Below, piece after piece: positions 22,387 through 33,853 of a stretch of 61,335 nucleotides of DNA. The DNA is from Perkinsus olseni. Taxonomy: Eukaryota; Perkinsozoa; Perkinsida. How positions within the stretch are numbered: the first letter of the stretch is position 1; each line of letters opens with the position of its first letter. The notes below the pieces were generated by a model that was given only the letters and a program-made list of their open reading frames with translations, was not told the DNA's origin and did no database searches. Location of the stretch: positions 1 through 61,335 of the forward strand of contig JABANN010000150.1 in NCBI GenBank assembly GCA_013115125.1. The letters are read 5' to 3'. Position numbers and translations under genes: made by a program.

Positions 22387-23503
22387 CTGCTGCATCGGCT
22401 ACGACAAAGTACTGTATCTTAGTTCTACTATATAAATGACAGCACTCACGAGCCCGTTATGTTTTATCAAGTTGTTGTTCGTCGGATGTCTTCCTTGTTA
22501 TTGAGACGTAATCCTTCTGTTAATGTGCCATAACACGATAAGTGATCTTTTCATATAATGACCGGGCTGCTGAATCTACTTTTTATGCCCGTGTAATATG
22601 TTAGAATACGAGTGTGCGTCGTCCTTGTATAATGTTGGTGAGGAAAGTCCTACGGATCGTGTTGTTCTTGATCCTATTTTGACAATGCCTCTGTTTTATC
22701 AAATGCGTGTCGTATGCGCCGCTTTGATTGCCAGCACTATTTAGCACACCGTGTTCGATGTTCTTGAATAACTTTAATAGTCAGGCTCCTTTAATTGTGC
22801 CTCGTCACGTCTTGTCGAGTGACAGGGAGCCGCAATACAATATTCTCTAATGCCGTAGTTATGAGGGAGTTGTTCACTCCTTGTGTTATATTAACTTGAC
22901 TCCATCATTTCCGAAAAGATAACGATATTCTGCGCAAAGTTGAGTTGTTAGTCTAGTGGGGAATGCTCACGTTGTTCGTTCCTCAGCTGGCATCTGAGGC
23001 TTGCCGTGGGTTAACGCGTCAGCTGTCAGTCATCGTTCGGCCAATGGGAGGGTATCCTTTCAAAGGATAGATGGATAATCTCATTTCTAAACTCAAGGTG
23101 CGGTATGAAGCTGTGAGGCGCTGCGCGGAGCTTGGTGGGACTGCCATACACGTGAGTTATTGTGCATCTTGATACACTTGAGTTCTGCTGATGATCTCCT
23201 GAATGAGTGGGCCGCGTAAGGCATGGGTCTAAGCAAAACCCGTCTAGTATCTTTCTCATTCATCGTGAAGCTTAGGTTGGACGGAAGCTACCAGTATAAG
23301 GCTATGAGATCACACGAATCCTGTCTCCGCTTCATCGTCTGCTCAGCTAAAGTGCTAGCGTCATGGTTTCTTGCTACAAATTTTCCTTCTCTGGAGATGG
23401 CGTAACTCTGTGAGACTAGAGTGGCGTTTTGCTTCTATGGACTGTTTGTCATCTGCGCGTAGTCAGACCCTTTCTCAGTTTATATAACCTTTTTTCGTAG
23501 GCC
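22387..23503. other. ENT4-ENT5 spacer
   Basis: 1.1 kb without a supportable gene. Ends in CCTTTTTTCGTAG directly before GCC-ATG of ENT5 (acceptor-like). Confidence 0.45.
23488..23500 (+). promoter_or_regulatory. Acceptor-like polypyrimidine-AG just before the ENT5 start
   Basis: A run of pyrimidines ending in TAG lies 3 bp upstream of the ENT5 ATG. With no upstream coding exon visible, it could be a 5'-UTR intron acceptor or a spliced-leader trans-splicing site. The latter is known in dinoflagellates and Perkinsus; its use here is inferred. Confidence 0.35.
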
Positions 23504-24805
23504 ATGTCTTCTACAAAAGGGTCGCCTTCAGCCATCAGCAAAGACGACAGTATCTCTGATATAGAGGAGGCTAAGTCTATCAAGCCTGAGACGAAGACCG
23601 AGCCGGAGCCCAAGGTCGACTTATGGTTACTCTTGCAGTTCCTAATTCTTGGATTTGTGGCACTGGCTCCTTGGAACTTCGTCTTGGCCGATTTGCCTTA
23701 TCTGGATTCCAAGTTCCATAATCACTTTAGTTCAACTGTCCCTATTATCTACTCTGTTGCTGTCAACTTAGCCCAGTTACTCCTAATCTGGGTAGGCAAC
23801 AAGTTTAGTTTTGCACCACGTTTCGATTGGGGCTGTGGAATCCTAGCTGTCTTCAACATCCTCCTGGCTGTTGTTGCTATGACTATTGGTGATGGTAATC
23901 CGTGCCCTAATGAAGGTTTAGGTTTTGGCCTTGCTCTTGTTTGTACTTTCTTGCTCGGTTTTGGACATGCTCTAATGGAGTCTTCTTCCTTCGGTCTTGC
24001 CGCTCTATGCCCTCAGTCATGTATGATTGCTGATATGACTGGTGAGGGTGTTGCCGGTTTGGTGGGTTGGCCTATCAATATGCTGCTGCAAGTGATCTTC
24101 GATGCTGGTAACGTTCGTCGTCAACAGGAGTGGCAGTGTCTCGTATTCTTCTGCGTTACATCTGTCATCACTATCTTCGTTATTCCCATGTATCGATGCG
24201 TCACCTCCAAGCATCCTTATATGAAGAAGGTCTTGCAGATCGAAGAGAACCGTAAGAAGACCAGTTTGAAGACACGTCAGACCAGACGTCCAGTGCTCTA
24301 CATTATCAAGGATATTGCTCCAATGGCTATTTGTGCTTGGGGTACCATGGGCGTGACCTTCGTAGTGTTCCCTGCACAAGTGTCCTACTGGAAGTCCGAA
24401 GACCCTACAAATACTGGTTTTGTAGCACAGGTTATTTATACCTTCCAAGTTGTTGATACCATTGGACGGTTCTTCCCGAGTCTCAAGTTCGACATGCCCG
24501 AATGGTGTCTCATGATTTGGGTTGCTGCTCGTCTTATCTATATTCCACTATTCATATGTGTGAGCTTGTACCCGACACTGATACCCTTCTACTATGATTG
24601 GTTCAAGCATCTCATAATGGGTTGCTTCGCCATCACTAATGGTACTGGTTGTACTTTAGCGATGATGAAGGGACCAAACCATGCACAAGGGTCATCTGAA
24701 GAGGAGGTCTCTGGATACGTTATGGCATTCGGGCTTATTTCTGGTATTTTGTCTGGAAGTATCTTCGGTCTGATTGCGAACATATGTCTCGGACAGAGCA
24801 CTTAA
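23504..24805 (+). CDS. Equilibrative nucleoside transporter (ENT/SLC29), paralogue 5
   Basis: Intronless, 433 residues, start ATG 23504. Has an acidic/basic N-terminus of about 40 residues, then DLWLLLQFLILGFVAL and PWNFVLADLPYLDSKF. Conserved blocks HALMESSSFGLAALCP, KTRQTRRPVLYIIKDIAP, ARLIYIPLFICVSLYP and ITNGTGCTLAMMKGP are present. The last-helix motif reads SSEEEVSGYVMAF, where the other copies have DEAEQEVAGY or DKAEQEVAGY, so this is the most divergent member of the plus-strand trio. Complete. Confidence 0.85.
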   Translation: MSSTKGSPSAISKDDSISDIEEAKSIKPETKTEPEPKVDLWLLLQFLILGFVALAPWNFVLADLPYLDSKFHNHFSSTVPIIYSVAVNLAQLLLIWVGNKFSFAPRFDWGCGILAVFNILLAVVAMTIGDGNPCPNEGLGFGLALVCTFLLGFGHALMESSSFGLAALCPQSCMIADMTGEGVAGLVGWPINMLLQVIFDAGNVRRQQEWQCLVFFCVTSVITIFVIPMYRCVTSKHPYMKKVLQIEENRKKTSLKTRQTRRPVLYIIKDIAPMAICAWGTMGVTFVVFPAQVSYWKSEDPTNTGFVAQVIYTFQVVDTIGRFFPSLKFDMPEWCLMIWVAARLIYIPLFICVSLYPTLIPFYYDWFKHLIMGCFAITNGTGCTLAMMKGPNHAQGSSEEEVSGYVMAFGLISGILSGSIFGLIANICLGQST

Positions 24806-25927
24806 GTGCACGACTTCCGCCTAGCAGAGCACTTTCATCATTGATGGAAAGGCGCTCGTTGTACCATATTGGCCTTTCCCAGGTTTAGTTTCACTTCTCT
24901 GGTTACTCTTCTCTATAATCAAGTAGTGACTGACGCGAGGCGCCTCTCAATGACCACCATCACTATTTTGTCCGTGTGGACAGATATTTTCCTACTGGAA
25001 ATAATATCTTTGTTGTATATTCTAGATTACACACTCGCTCTTATCATCTGCTGTTACTGCTATTACGTTGTTGTTGAACCAAAAAAGTATTTGGTTCTCT
25101 GCAATGTCTTTTGTTTTATAATAAGACCACTGACATCAGTCTCCTGATCGCTTAATTTTTTGGTATATGAGCGAGTGTCTATCGACGAGATAAGTGGGAT
25201 TTTCTCTCTTTCAGACCAGAATAGTCTATGACTTACCAGTCGTGTCTCTCTTGATCCCACTAGACTATACGCTGTATCGGTGTTGTGTGACAACGAGTTG
25301 TTAACATGGTCCAGCGAAGCACGAGGCGACCTTTAAGATAGGTCCATCATAACCATTCCGAGAATGAAACACTGAGAGTAATTCGAAACCAATCCTCATC
25401 TGAATTGCGATTGTGAATTTGTCGTGGCTCACTGTTGTGCTTGATGGAACCGTCACCATGTAGCGCCTCACCCAGAGTAGATTAGGTAGCAGTGTCATTG
25501 TTGCTAGAGCCGAAGCGGCTGGTAGTTCGTGTCAACTTTCATCGAACAATGTCCTTTAGATTATTGAAATCGCTGACTCGTTTTTTGAATCTGCGTACTT
25601 GCCCACTCAACGCCACTTCGTAATATAAATTCATGCACGCCGGAAAAGCGCTACCACCGAAATCAATCAGTAAATGGAAGACAGAACATACTGATCCACT
25701 CCATCCCTTCATGATGATAGTCATAAATATAGGTCAACTTTCCCATTACTTTTTGTGGAAAGAATATCCAACATCGAACTCTCTGTCACCGGATTGAATC
25801 CCCGTGGAGAGTGTTATGCACTACTGGTGTTGTCGGATGCCAACATGGAAGAAAAATCAATGAACCAACAATGGACAATTATTTCAAAGATACACGCCGA
25901 GGGCTGTCAACAGGATGAGTCTGTCGC
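24806..25927. other. Convergent spacer after the ENT block
   Basis: 1.1 kb between the ENT5 stop and the 3' end of the AAA ATPase gene. Only short unconvincing frames; nothing named. Confidence 0.45.
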
Positions 25928-26185
25928 TTAGTCTTCGACTCTTGTACGCTCTCCCGAACTCGTTCGAACGAGTCGGAGATTGTCTGAGATGGGAGAAGGT
26001 GAAGGTGAAGTCAATGGCAGTGTTACCTCCTGAGAGATCGAGCCTGGCTTCAACGTCGGGGTGTGCTCGTCTCTCCCAGGTGGACAGGCTTTCTCTCTCC
26101 CACTCGACGATGGATCCTCATTCGAGGTGTCACCATGAGAAGTACGGCCTGAGGGGACCGAGTCATCCAGCAGATGGACTGCCTG

Positions 26186-28958
26186 TTAGGCAGCCAACCA
26201 ACCTGCCCGATACTCCAGGGACGGCTCTCGCAGCCCGGTGGCCTCCTCTAGCGCTGTAGCGACTGTCTCATCGACGAGCATTCGGATGTCTGCCCCGGAC
26301 CAACCGTTCTGAGGTGAGAACTCCGCAGAAGGCGCGCACTGGGACTGAACAATACCGTTTTCCGGGCCCACATCCGTAGGTTGACGGTGTCCTTGGTCAT
26401 GTAACCCGAGTGCAGCAAGCTCTTACACATATTCTGTAGGATCTCAAACCGTTGGTCCTCATCCGGCAGTGGTATTTGAACCTGATGATGATCATCATTA
26501 TACCCATTCCTAGGATAGCAATCCTTACATGAAGACCGAAGCGGCCGTATCGAAGTAGTGCAGGGTCGATGACATCTGGACGATTGGTGGTCCCTGCAGA
26601 TGGCGGTGAGAACAGACACGGGTGCGGTAGTAGTGATGTTACCGATGATGAGGATGTTATTCAGAGGGGTTGTATCCACTCTCCTGCCCGCCATGGACCC
26701 GCTACCACTATCTGAACAAACAGGGTTTGGGAAGGGACGTGAAGAAGGACCGAGGCCTCTCGCTCTGCTACAATCACCAAGGACTTTAGCAGGAGCAGGA
26801 GGGGTACTAGGTGGCCTCGGACCAACAGTGCCTCCATTATGATGATGCCGACCTAAGCGCCTGATACCACCCCTCCACTAAATCAATGCCCTGTACTACT
26901 CCGATTATCCTGTCGACCACTCCCTGGGTAATGTTTCGGGTCGGAAGCTATTGGTAATATACCTACTTGATGAATAGCGCCAAGTGAAGGCAACTGCGCC
27001 CTACTACCGTCCATGCAGGCCAGCAAACATGAGACCAGGGAATCATCAGCCCGACTATTGGTGTCACTCCCTCGAGTCTTGGTCAGTCCATCTATCTCAT
27101 CTAATATTATAATGTGCAATGAGAAGGGGTCGCGGGCAGTCCTCCTGGCGGGCTCGAATAGCTGATAACAGTGGTAACTCGTGTGCTGCCACCATACCCA
27201 ACTACTTGAAACAGCTTGTGCTCGCTCTCGCCGTACCATTTACTCTGAATATCGGGAGCGTGGACCACTTGGATAGTATCACAGTTCAGAGCCTGGAGAC
27301 ATCTGGGGTGCTACCACCACATTGGGTTGCTAGTTCAACGCTACCTGTGAAAGGACCTTCGCCAGGGACGTTTTACCGCATCCAGGAGGTCCCGAGAGGA
27401 GTAAGCCTCGGTGATGCTGCAAGCCCAGGGCCTGAGAGTCCAGGCATGTCCAGGCACTGCTGGCGTTGGACCGTAACAGATCACTTTCAGCTCCTCGGGA
27501 TGTAGTGTTCGAGATAATAGAAGACGCTGTAATGATCGTATCTATATCAGTGTTCTATCATTAATACCCTTCTCTGGGGCGATTACCGAGGCGTGTGGTA
27601 TGCCTGATATACCCCCTCCCTTCACTGCCTCTCCCAGGGTTGCTATCTCCCTCCTACGCCTTGATATTATATCAATAGCTCTGACAAAAGCTACGAGCAT
27701 CTTGCGGCACCGTGGCTGACGAGGTCCAACCTTTCTGTGTCCATACTGCTGTCAGGATTATAATAGTAGTCCTGCCCTTCTATCACCTGTCCAGCTGTCC
27801 CCCTGTGCGAGGCGATCGCTGACGATACAGTATCATCCTTCTGGGGTCGGGGAGGTGTTATAGAGGCCTCCCTGATGTACCTGGGCACCACTATACTTTG
27901 CAGTGGCGATTGGTACCAGGGCCCCCCCACTCTCGCATGCGCTTAGCAAAGGCGCAAGCGTGTGCCATGTATGGTACAGAAATACTCCTTCCGTTGGGTG
28001 GCGACCAGTCTGTAGTAGCATCGCCGCCGAGTATCCTGGTGACGGCACTGTGAGGTATCCAGCTTACTGCGATGATCACTACCCGTTCTCGAAGGGTGTC
28101 GGCAATGCCATTGATGTTCCAGTGAGAGCATAGTGATGGCTACCTATCTGGGTGTCGATGTAGTCCTCAATAAAGTTCCTTATCTATCAACGCTCTCTGC
28201 AGATAGCTTATTACTAGCGCTAGCACTACCCCTCGATGGACCGAATCCTTATCATGCCGGGAGAGGACCTGTAGCAGTCGTATGCCCACATCCTTATCAC
28301 TCTGGACACTGTATTTGAATGTCGAGTATAGATCAGTCGCCAAGGTATCCAGGACCTACTGCGTGGACTGGCAGCGCTGGTTATCGTTACGAGCATTACA
28401 TTCTGTGCCTTAGCGGCATCACAAGGCTTTGATGCAGTAGCTACCAGCCGCTGTACCAGTTGGTCTCTCGTACCATCAGTAGCAACTCCCTTCACTGCTA
28501 GGATCGACTTCAAATCGTTATTGGACAGGGGTTCTAGAGCCAGCTTCAGAGCCTTATCGATACACAATCCCAAGGTATTGAATCGGGTACCTCACCTGGC
28601 CTTGGGAACTACTCTCTCCGCTAGTTGCATCACCATCACCACGGTTATCGACATGCCCACTAGGTGAAGCAGCTGCAGCAGCGCTGCTGCTGCTACTACT
28701 AGCGCGACGTCCCCCATACGGCCGAGCACCATTGCTATACAGAAAGGCAGTAGTGGGGCGCCGTGAACCTGATAGGTAGGGCTAGGTTTGGCGGTGATGA
28801 CTTAGGCTTACAGAATTGGGTAACATACGCGGCAGTAGTAGTGCCAAGACAACAGCGATGATGAAGGGAGTGCAGCAGCATGAATGGCCACCTTCCACTG
28901 TATTAAATATTGAGGATGACTGAACACGACATTGAGGATTAGTAATCGAGTAGAGCAT
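26186..28958 (-). CDS. NSF-like AAA ATPase with N-terminal membrane anchor and SAP-like motif
   Basis: Multi-exon frame from ATG 28958. The order is: a hydrophobic segment (PFIIAVVLALLLP) that looks like a signal anchor; a Ser/Ala-rich linker; a SAP-like motif LSNNDLKSILAVKGVATDGTRDQL; a helical region; then one AAA module. The module has HPEELKALGLQHHRG, Walker A SGPPGCGKTS, the pore-1 region KWYGESE, Walker B HIIILDEIDGL, NILIIG-TTNRPDVIDPALLRYGRFG (sensor 1 and arginine finger), VQIPLPDEDQR and sensor-2-like GWSGADIRML. The helicase-like block HIIILDEID and the overall spacing are nearest to NSF D1. Between Walker B and sensor 1 lies an extra Pro/Gly-rich insertion. The frame stops at 26186, but a 24-nt intron (26202-26179) would extend it with a Ser/Pro-rich tail to a stop at 25928. 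Likely remodels a membrane-associated protein complex; substrate unknown. Confidence 0.72.
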
Positions 28959-29061
28959 GTCCACGGCGGTAGAGTTGAATGATGAATGGTATGATGATCA
29001 ACAAGAGGCATACAAGGACAAAATGCAGCGTGTTTCGACATGCGGCCTTACTTACAATAGA

Positions 29062-31258
29062 CTACCCCTCAGCACCCACCGCATGCTGCTGCTGCCTTGC
29101 AGTAAACACTTTAGCACATCTCCTCCTGAGCCTACTCCATAGGCTGCTGCTGCTGCTGCCAGATCCACGCCTGGCATCATCAAGATTGGGCAACAGAATC
29201 TTCGTCTCACCAACTTCAAAGATCGAACTTGTCCCTCTCCCTGCTAGGAATGCTCTGTATATACGCTTCAGTTGCTCTCAAGGCCGCCACAGGCTACGAG
29301 GATGGACTCCACTGACCACCTTACTTGGACGCGTTCTCTCGCTCGACTTCAACAGATGACGCCACTGTACTCGAGCTGCCAAGCAGTTTGGCACGGCTAC
29401 CTCGTCTCTCACCACAGATGGGTCGCCGATTTCCAGCTGACACACAGAGCCAGATGATACGCCTATCAAAAGCATGCTTGGCCACCACATGAAGGTCCAT
29501 CAGCAGAAGCATCTTCATCAAAATCAGTCATGAACGCCGTTCGCTCGTCCGGACTCTCGGCGACCATTCAGGAATCGTCCAGTAACCCTGAATGAGCCTC
29601 CTGATAGGAATTCGGTCACGAGGATAAGCATACCCAGCCCCTTGACCCTCTAACACTATGTAACGCAACATGGCACTAAGTAACCCTGAACCCTTCCTGC
29701 AAGCATGCCGTTGCTGCTGCTGTTAACAGTACAGCATCATGACGATCATCAATGCAATGAATACTCAATGTCAATCTAATATCATCGAATGACAGTGGTT
29801 GCTGCCTTCTTGCAGTATTCGTAGTGTCAACTATGGGTTAGTCAGTGATACGTGACAGTAGTAATATACGATCAGTCGTGATACATTTCATGACGGTAAA
29901 GAACGAGATGTGAACTTACGCAAATAAGACGAGCACCCAGATGGTGTCGTACTCTACTATTGGACAGCCTTACTAACGGTGAGGTGGGCCGCCGCAGTAG
30001 CAGTGTAGTATGCACTATACGCTTAATACACGGAAGAAGCATGATGCACGAGGACGACAATGGACTGATGGGACGGGAATCGTAGCACTTCTACACAGGA
30101 GAAGATGACACTCAGAATTTCATACTGTTGTAGGAGCCGTTCGGTCCAACCTTCATACGATTGAAGAAACGGCCGAACTCAGTGGTCAAGCATCGACGTC
30201 TGAGGGATCTCAACAGCGATTGCCGTCTGTGAAGGGAGGCTCCCATAACAACGCCCATGGCAGCAGAGCGTACTCACCTCTCTTGCAGTAGGCCATAGTC
30301 TTCCTCGCCAGCGCTGCAGTCTAGGTTGCAGTAATCGAGAGTGGCAGCAGAACGGCTACAGGCTGCAGAAGCAGAAGAATAGGGTTGAATAGCTAGACGA
30401 GGACTTACCTGTAGCTGGGGTTAGATCGACGGACTTAGTGGATTCAGTGTCGCTCTTAAGGGGGGTGTCCTTAGAGTCAACGAAAAGCTCGATATAGAGG
30501 TTGTGAGGTAGGTCCCTGAGAGCATGATCACTTCCACACTTTGGTGAGGAGGGAGTTACCTCTTCAAAGCAGCAGCGGAAAGCCAAGACGGCTTGTCAGG
30601 GTCAAACATAGAAGTGACTTCGGCTACCACGGTCCGGTCTCTCATCCAGATCAACGTGGCTTTACGGTTATCATTACGTACGTAGTTAGAGGCCAATATC
30701 TGATAGGAAGAGTGCGGCGAAGACTACGAGGAGTACGCCCTACCAGGCATCCACGCCTGATACATCGATCTGCTGCGAGGTCTGAGTTGGCCCGATCAGC
30801 AGGAAGGTTAATGATAGGATCTTCAGTAACAACCAATACCTGTTAACAGGACTATGCACACCCTAATAGCACTATAACCGGTTACACATAGAGGTTCAAG
30901 TAGGAAGGCAAGCAACGTAAAGGGATGTGTGGCCTCTTACTTCATTCTTAGCTATAGTACACTCGGCAAACTTGAGGCCGAACCTAGCATCACGGGCCTC
31001 CTTGGAGATAGCCACGTGCCACACCATTTACGACAATAGTAAGGAAAGCTCAGTCGAAAGGCTTGCCTATCTTCGGCGCGTCATCTTGCAAATCTTGCTC
31101 ACTTGCAATCTCTCAAAAATCTCGAATTCGAAATGCGCAGAGTCGCGTAGGCCTTGCACTTCAGTGGTCCTGTACTCAACGGTATAATCGTCTTTCCTCG
31201 TTGTTGTCAGTACGTTTTTGGTGTTGCTTCCCTCTCTCGACGATGATGCCGTGTTCAT
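29062..31258 (-). CDS. Conserved-looking protein of unknown function, many exons
   Basis: Start ATG 31258 opens a clear exon with YTVEYRTTEVQGLRDSAHF. It joins in phase to ERLQ-EARDARFGLKFAECT, then VLVVTEDPIINLPADRAN, then ILASNYVRNDNRKATLIWMRDRT and DLPHNLYIELFVDSKD, with GT-AG borders. Further exons (30360-30245, 30190-30120, a block near 29820-29580, and 29400-29062) are less certain. Some carry basic runs such as RSLRRRC. The last piece ends in a Ser-rich segment and a TAG at 29062. I do not recognise a family. No membrane segment is evident, and it is probably a soluble protein. Its start codon is only 8 bp from that of the opposite-strand gene at 31267. The 3' half could instead belong to a second gene. 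Confidence 0.5.
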
Positions 31259-31266
31259 CTCGGTCT

Positions 31267-33718
31267 ATGTCGACTCTTCGTCGTGTGAGCCCTCGTGCCG
31301 TAAGGGCCTGCGTCCCACGTCGTGATGTGGAGAAGAAATGGCATAACCTTGGAGAGTTTACTATGACCGAGGCTGATAATGCTGCCTTTCGTGATACTAG
31401 GGTAATGATCTATCATGGTAGTACCGTAAATTGCGTATCTCGTAAGTAGGCTCGCGATACAACAGCGTTGAACACCATCGACAAATATGGTACGGTAGAG
31501 CCGGAGCCAATTGACTGGAAGCGTTGGGAGAAGGAGGTTGGACTTATCGTACACACGCAGGCTAGTGTGAATGGTGTCTCCTCAGATCACCCATAAGGAG
31601 TTGGTGTCTGCCTTGAGGGCCTTTTACACCCAGAACATGCAGATGCTGGATGACTTCGCACAGGAGGATCATAAGAAGGCCGTTAAGGATGTTTGTAGGC
31701 TGGCCAACTCCTCACCCTGCACTAGTGGTATATCGAACGACTTAGGTGGTACCTGGGAGATCTTCGACGAGGCCGTGGTGTCGTGTGAGGACAGTGTTAA
31801 GACTTCCGAGCAGATTGTCAAGAACGGTGCCAGAGCTCTCTACATTAGTTTTAACAACCCTCCTATCTCTCATGCTACTACCTCTGAGTGGTTGGATGCT
31901 GATCAGTAAGAGAGTTTTGTACTACTGGAAGAGGAGAACGTCGCCATAGGTACTGGCAGGCGTTTGTGGAGAAACACATGTACCATGCCAATTACCTGAA
32001 CGCCTTGGCTGAGGACCCGGAGAGCGCTGAGTACATCAAGGGCATAGAGGAGACCACCATGAAGCAATGGCATGTAATAGAGAGAAGTTGTGATAGTTTA
32101 GCTGAAGACACCATTCCCATCAGACCTGGGATGATCGTGGAGTCACTAACCACAACAACAAGTATCTTTACCAGAGGCCCAGCTTCGAGGTGAGGCTTAG
32201 GACGGTTATCTGGCCATTATCATCACGGTCCATTCCTGTATTCAGTATTACGATCTCTACCGAGGACCACTAGTCGAGCATATGATATTCTATCTCACCA
32301 AGACAGGAGGGGATGCACGTACCTTCCCTGAGCTCATGCCTCATCAATGGTTCGCTGAGATCTACAATAACAGGTGATAAGTCGACCGGTGGGGAGGAGG
32401 AGGAGGAGCTGAGCCTCGTACTTGATAGGTTCGAGATGTATTCGGTGCTGCAACGTCGTAGGAGGGCCACACAGGAAGCGGCACTCAGCCGAGAAGCGCA
32501 TTTGGACATGGCCCCTGCCCACATGGACAGCGAGGGCGAACAGTAATACTTCCATCCAGCCTCAGCACTGAGTTCGACCATCATTGTCATTAGGTACTAT
32601 GAGCGTTTACTTTCCAGGGAGAGCAGCATGGTGGAACTCTCTGCTGCCCGCCTTATGGGTAGTACCCTAGTCGTTCTATCGATGCGTCAGTCTCAAGTCG
32701 TACCACCCTCTCAGGTAACTTCATATTCCTCAACGACGCCGCCATACCACTCCAAACGCAATCTGCACTGCTACGCGTGGCACAGGAGTATCCCAATGGG
32801 AAGTACGTACCGCAATGCTTGACGGTGGTGGAATCCTTAGTCCAACGACAGGTTCTATTCCCTCGGTGATGATGTTAACGCACTCTTCTACGTACCTGCT
32901 GGCGAAATAGCCGATGATGAGGTCTGCCCTGTTGATGCCTTCAACGCGTACATGAACTACATGAAACTCACTGGTAGGCAGTTCTTCTTTCTGAAGCACT
33001 AGCCTCCCTCTCTGTAGGTCGGAGGTTCAATCCCGGGTACAACCAAGCTCTGAATATCTTCTACCGCACCTTGGAGTCGAGGAAGCCTGGTCTGGAAGGG
33101 CGTTGGTTCCAGGTGAAAGGTGAAAGTCAGGCTGATGCTTTCCTGAGAAGGCTCAAGGTAGTGCTTTGGAGTCAGCCTCGTCTGTGAAAATTCCGCGTTA
33201 TCAATGTCAGGCTGATGACCCCCACAGGCCCGTGTATGAGGAATACGTCGCTGAGTTGAAGGAGAGGTGGGCCAACAGAAAAGAACTCTCAGAGGCCGAG
33301 GTCATGCCCAAGCTGCTGGAAGTGGAGGGCAAGTACAGGAAGGAGTGTATCGATTTCGATACATTGGTGATGTCTATGAGCGAGGAGGTCAGCTCTGAGG
33401 TGAAGGAGAAGGCTCCCGAGTATGAGGCCCTGATGGCTGATGGTAGTAGTGTTGCTGTCGTGTGAGGGGTGTTACGAGTTGTCGTGGTAGATGGACTGAC
33501 TCACATGATGGCTGATGGCTCTATTGTTGCCATCGATGCGGAGACGCGTCAAGGGTTGGCTAACCAGCAACAGCTCTTCTCGAGGATGACCGACTTCGAA
33601 GCGGGTAGGCTGGTCATTGGCTTGTAGTGCTCGGTGGCACCCCTTGCTATCAGGTAAGGATAAATTTACGGAGAACGTGAACAACACTAAGACTGGTCTC
33701 GACACCAAGAGACATTGA
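31267..33718 (+). CDS. Mitochondrial-type conserved protein, 14 exons, function unknown
   Basis: Starts at ATG 31267 (or 31243). The Arg/Ser-rich N-terminus STLRRVSPRAVRACVPRR looks like a mitochondrial presequence. Exons (from 31243): -31401, 31450-31548, 31586-31905, 31950-32073, 32124-32189, 32246-32373, 32429-32542, 32594-32658, 32715-32802, 32852-32973, 33018-33157, 33211-33442, 33491-33604, 33654-33718. Total 1836 nt, 611 residues, every junction in phase. Distinctive blocks: EPIDWKRWEKEV, YWQAFVEKHMYHANYL, YLYQRPSFEYYDLYRG, FIFLNDAAIPLQTQSALLR, RRFNPGYNQALNIFYRTLE. The early part recalls alveolate ATP synthase peripheral subunits (W-K-R-W motif followed by helices) but I cannot confirm it. 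An earlier stop at 32546 is removed by the intron 32543-32593, which keeps all later frames open. Confidence 0.72.
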
Positions 33719-33853
33719 ATGGGGATGCTCCTCACGGACCCGACTTGTCGTTTTTAGAAGGCATTCTTGTTCTGGGGTGTAGCAGTTGTAGCACGTACTG
33801 CTGTTACCACTGATAACCCCTATCATCATTAAGCGTGTTTCGGCCTTGGCCTC

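Noticed and set aside
21601-22395. 264-codon minus-strand frame antisense to ENT4
   Set aside because: It is the complement of a well-supported transporter. The His/Arg/Glu-rich composition is what the reverse frame of a membrane protein gives.
30541-30846. Plus-strand 101-codon frame in the unknown minus-strand gene
   Set aside because: The minus strand carries a coherent multi-exon protein here; the plus frame shows no domain.
32374-32628. A separate gene end at the TAA 32544-32546
   Set aside because: A GT-AG intron starting at 32543 removes that stop and all later exons then join in phase, so one long gene is the better reading.
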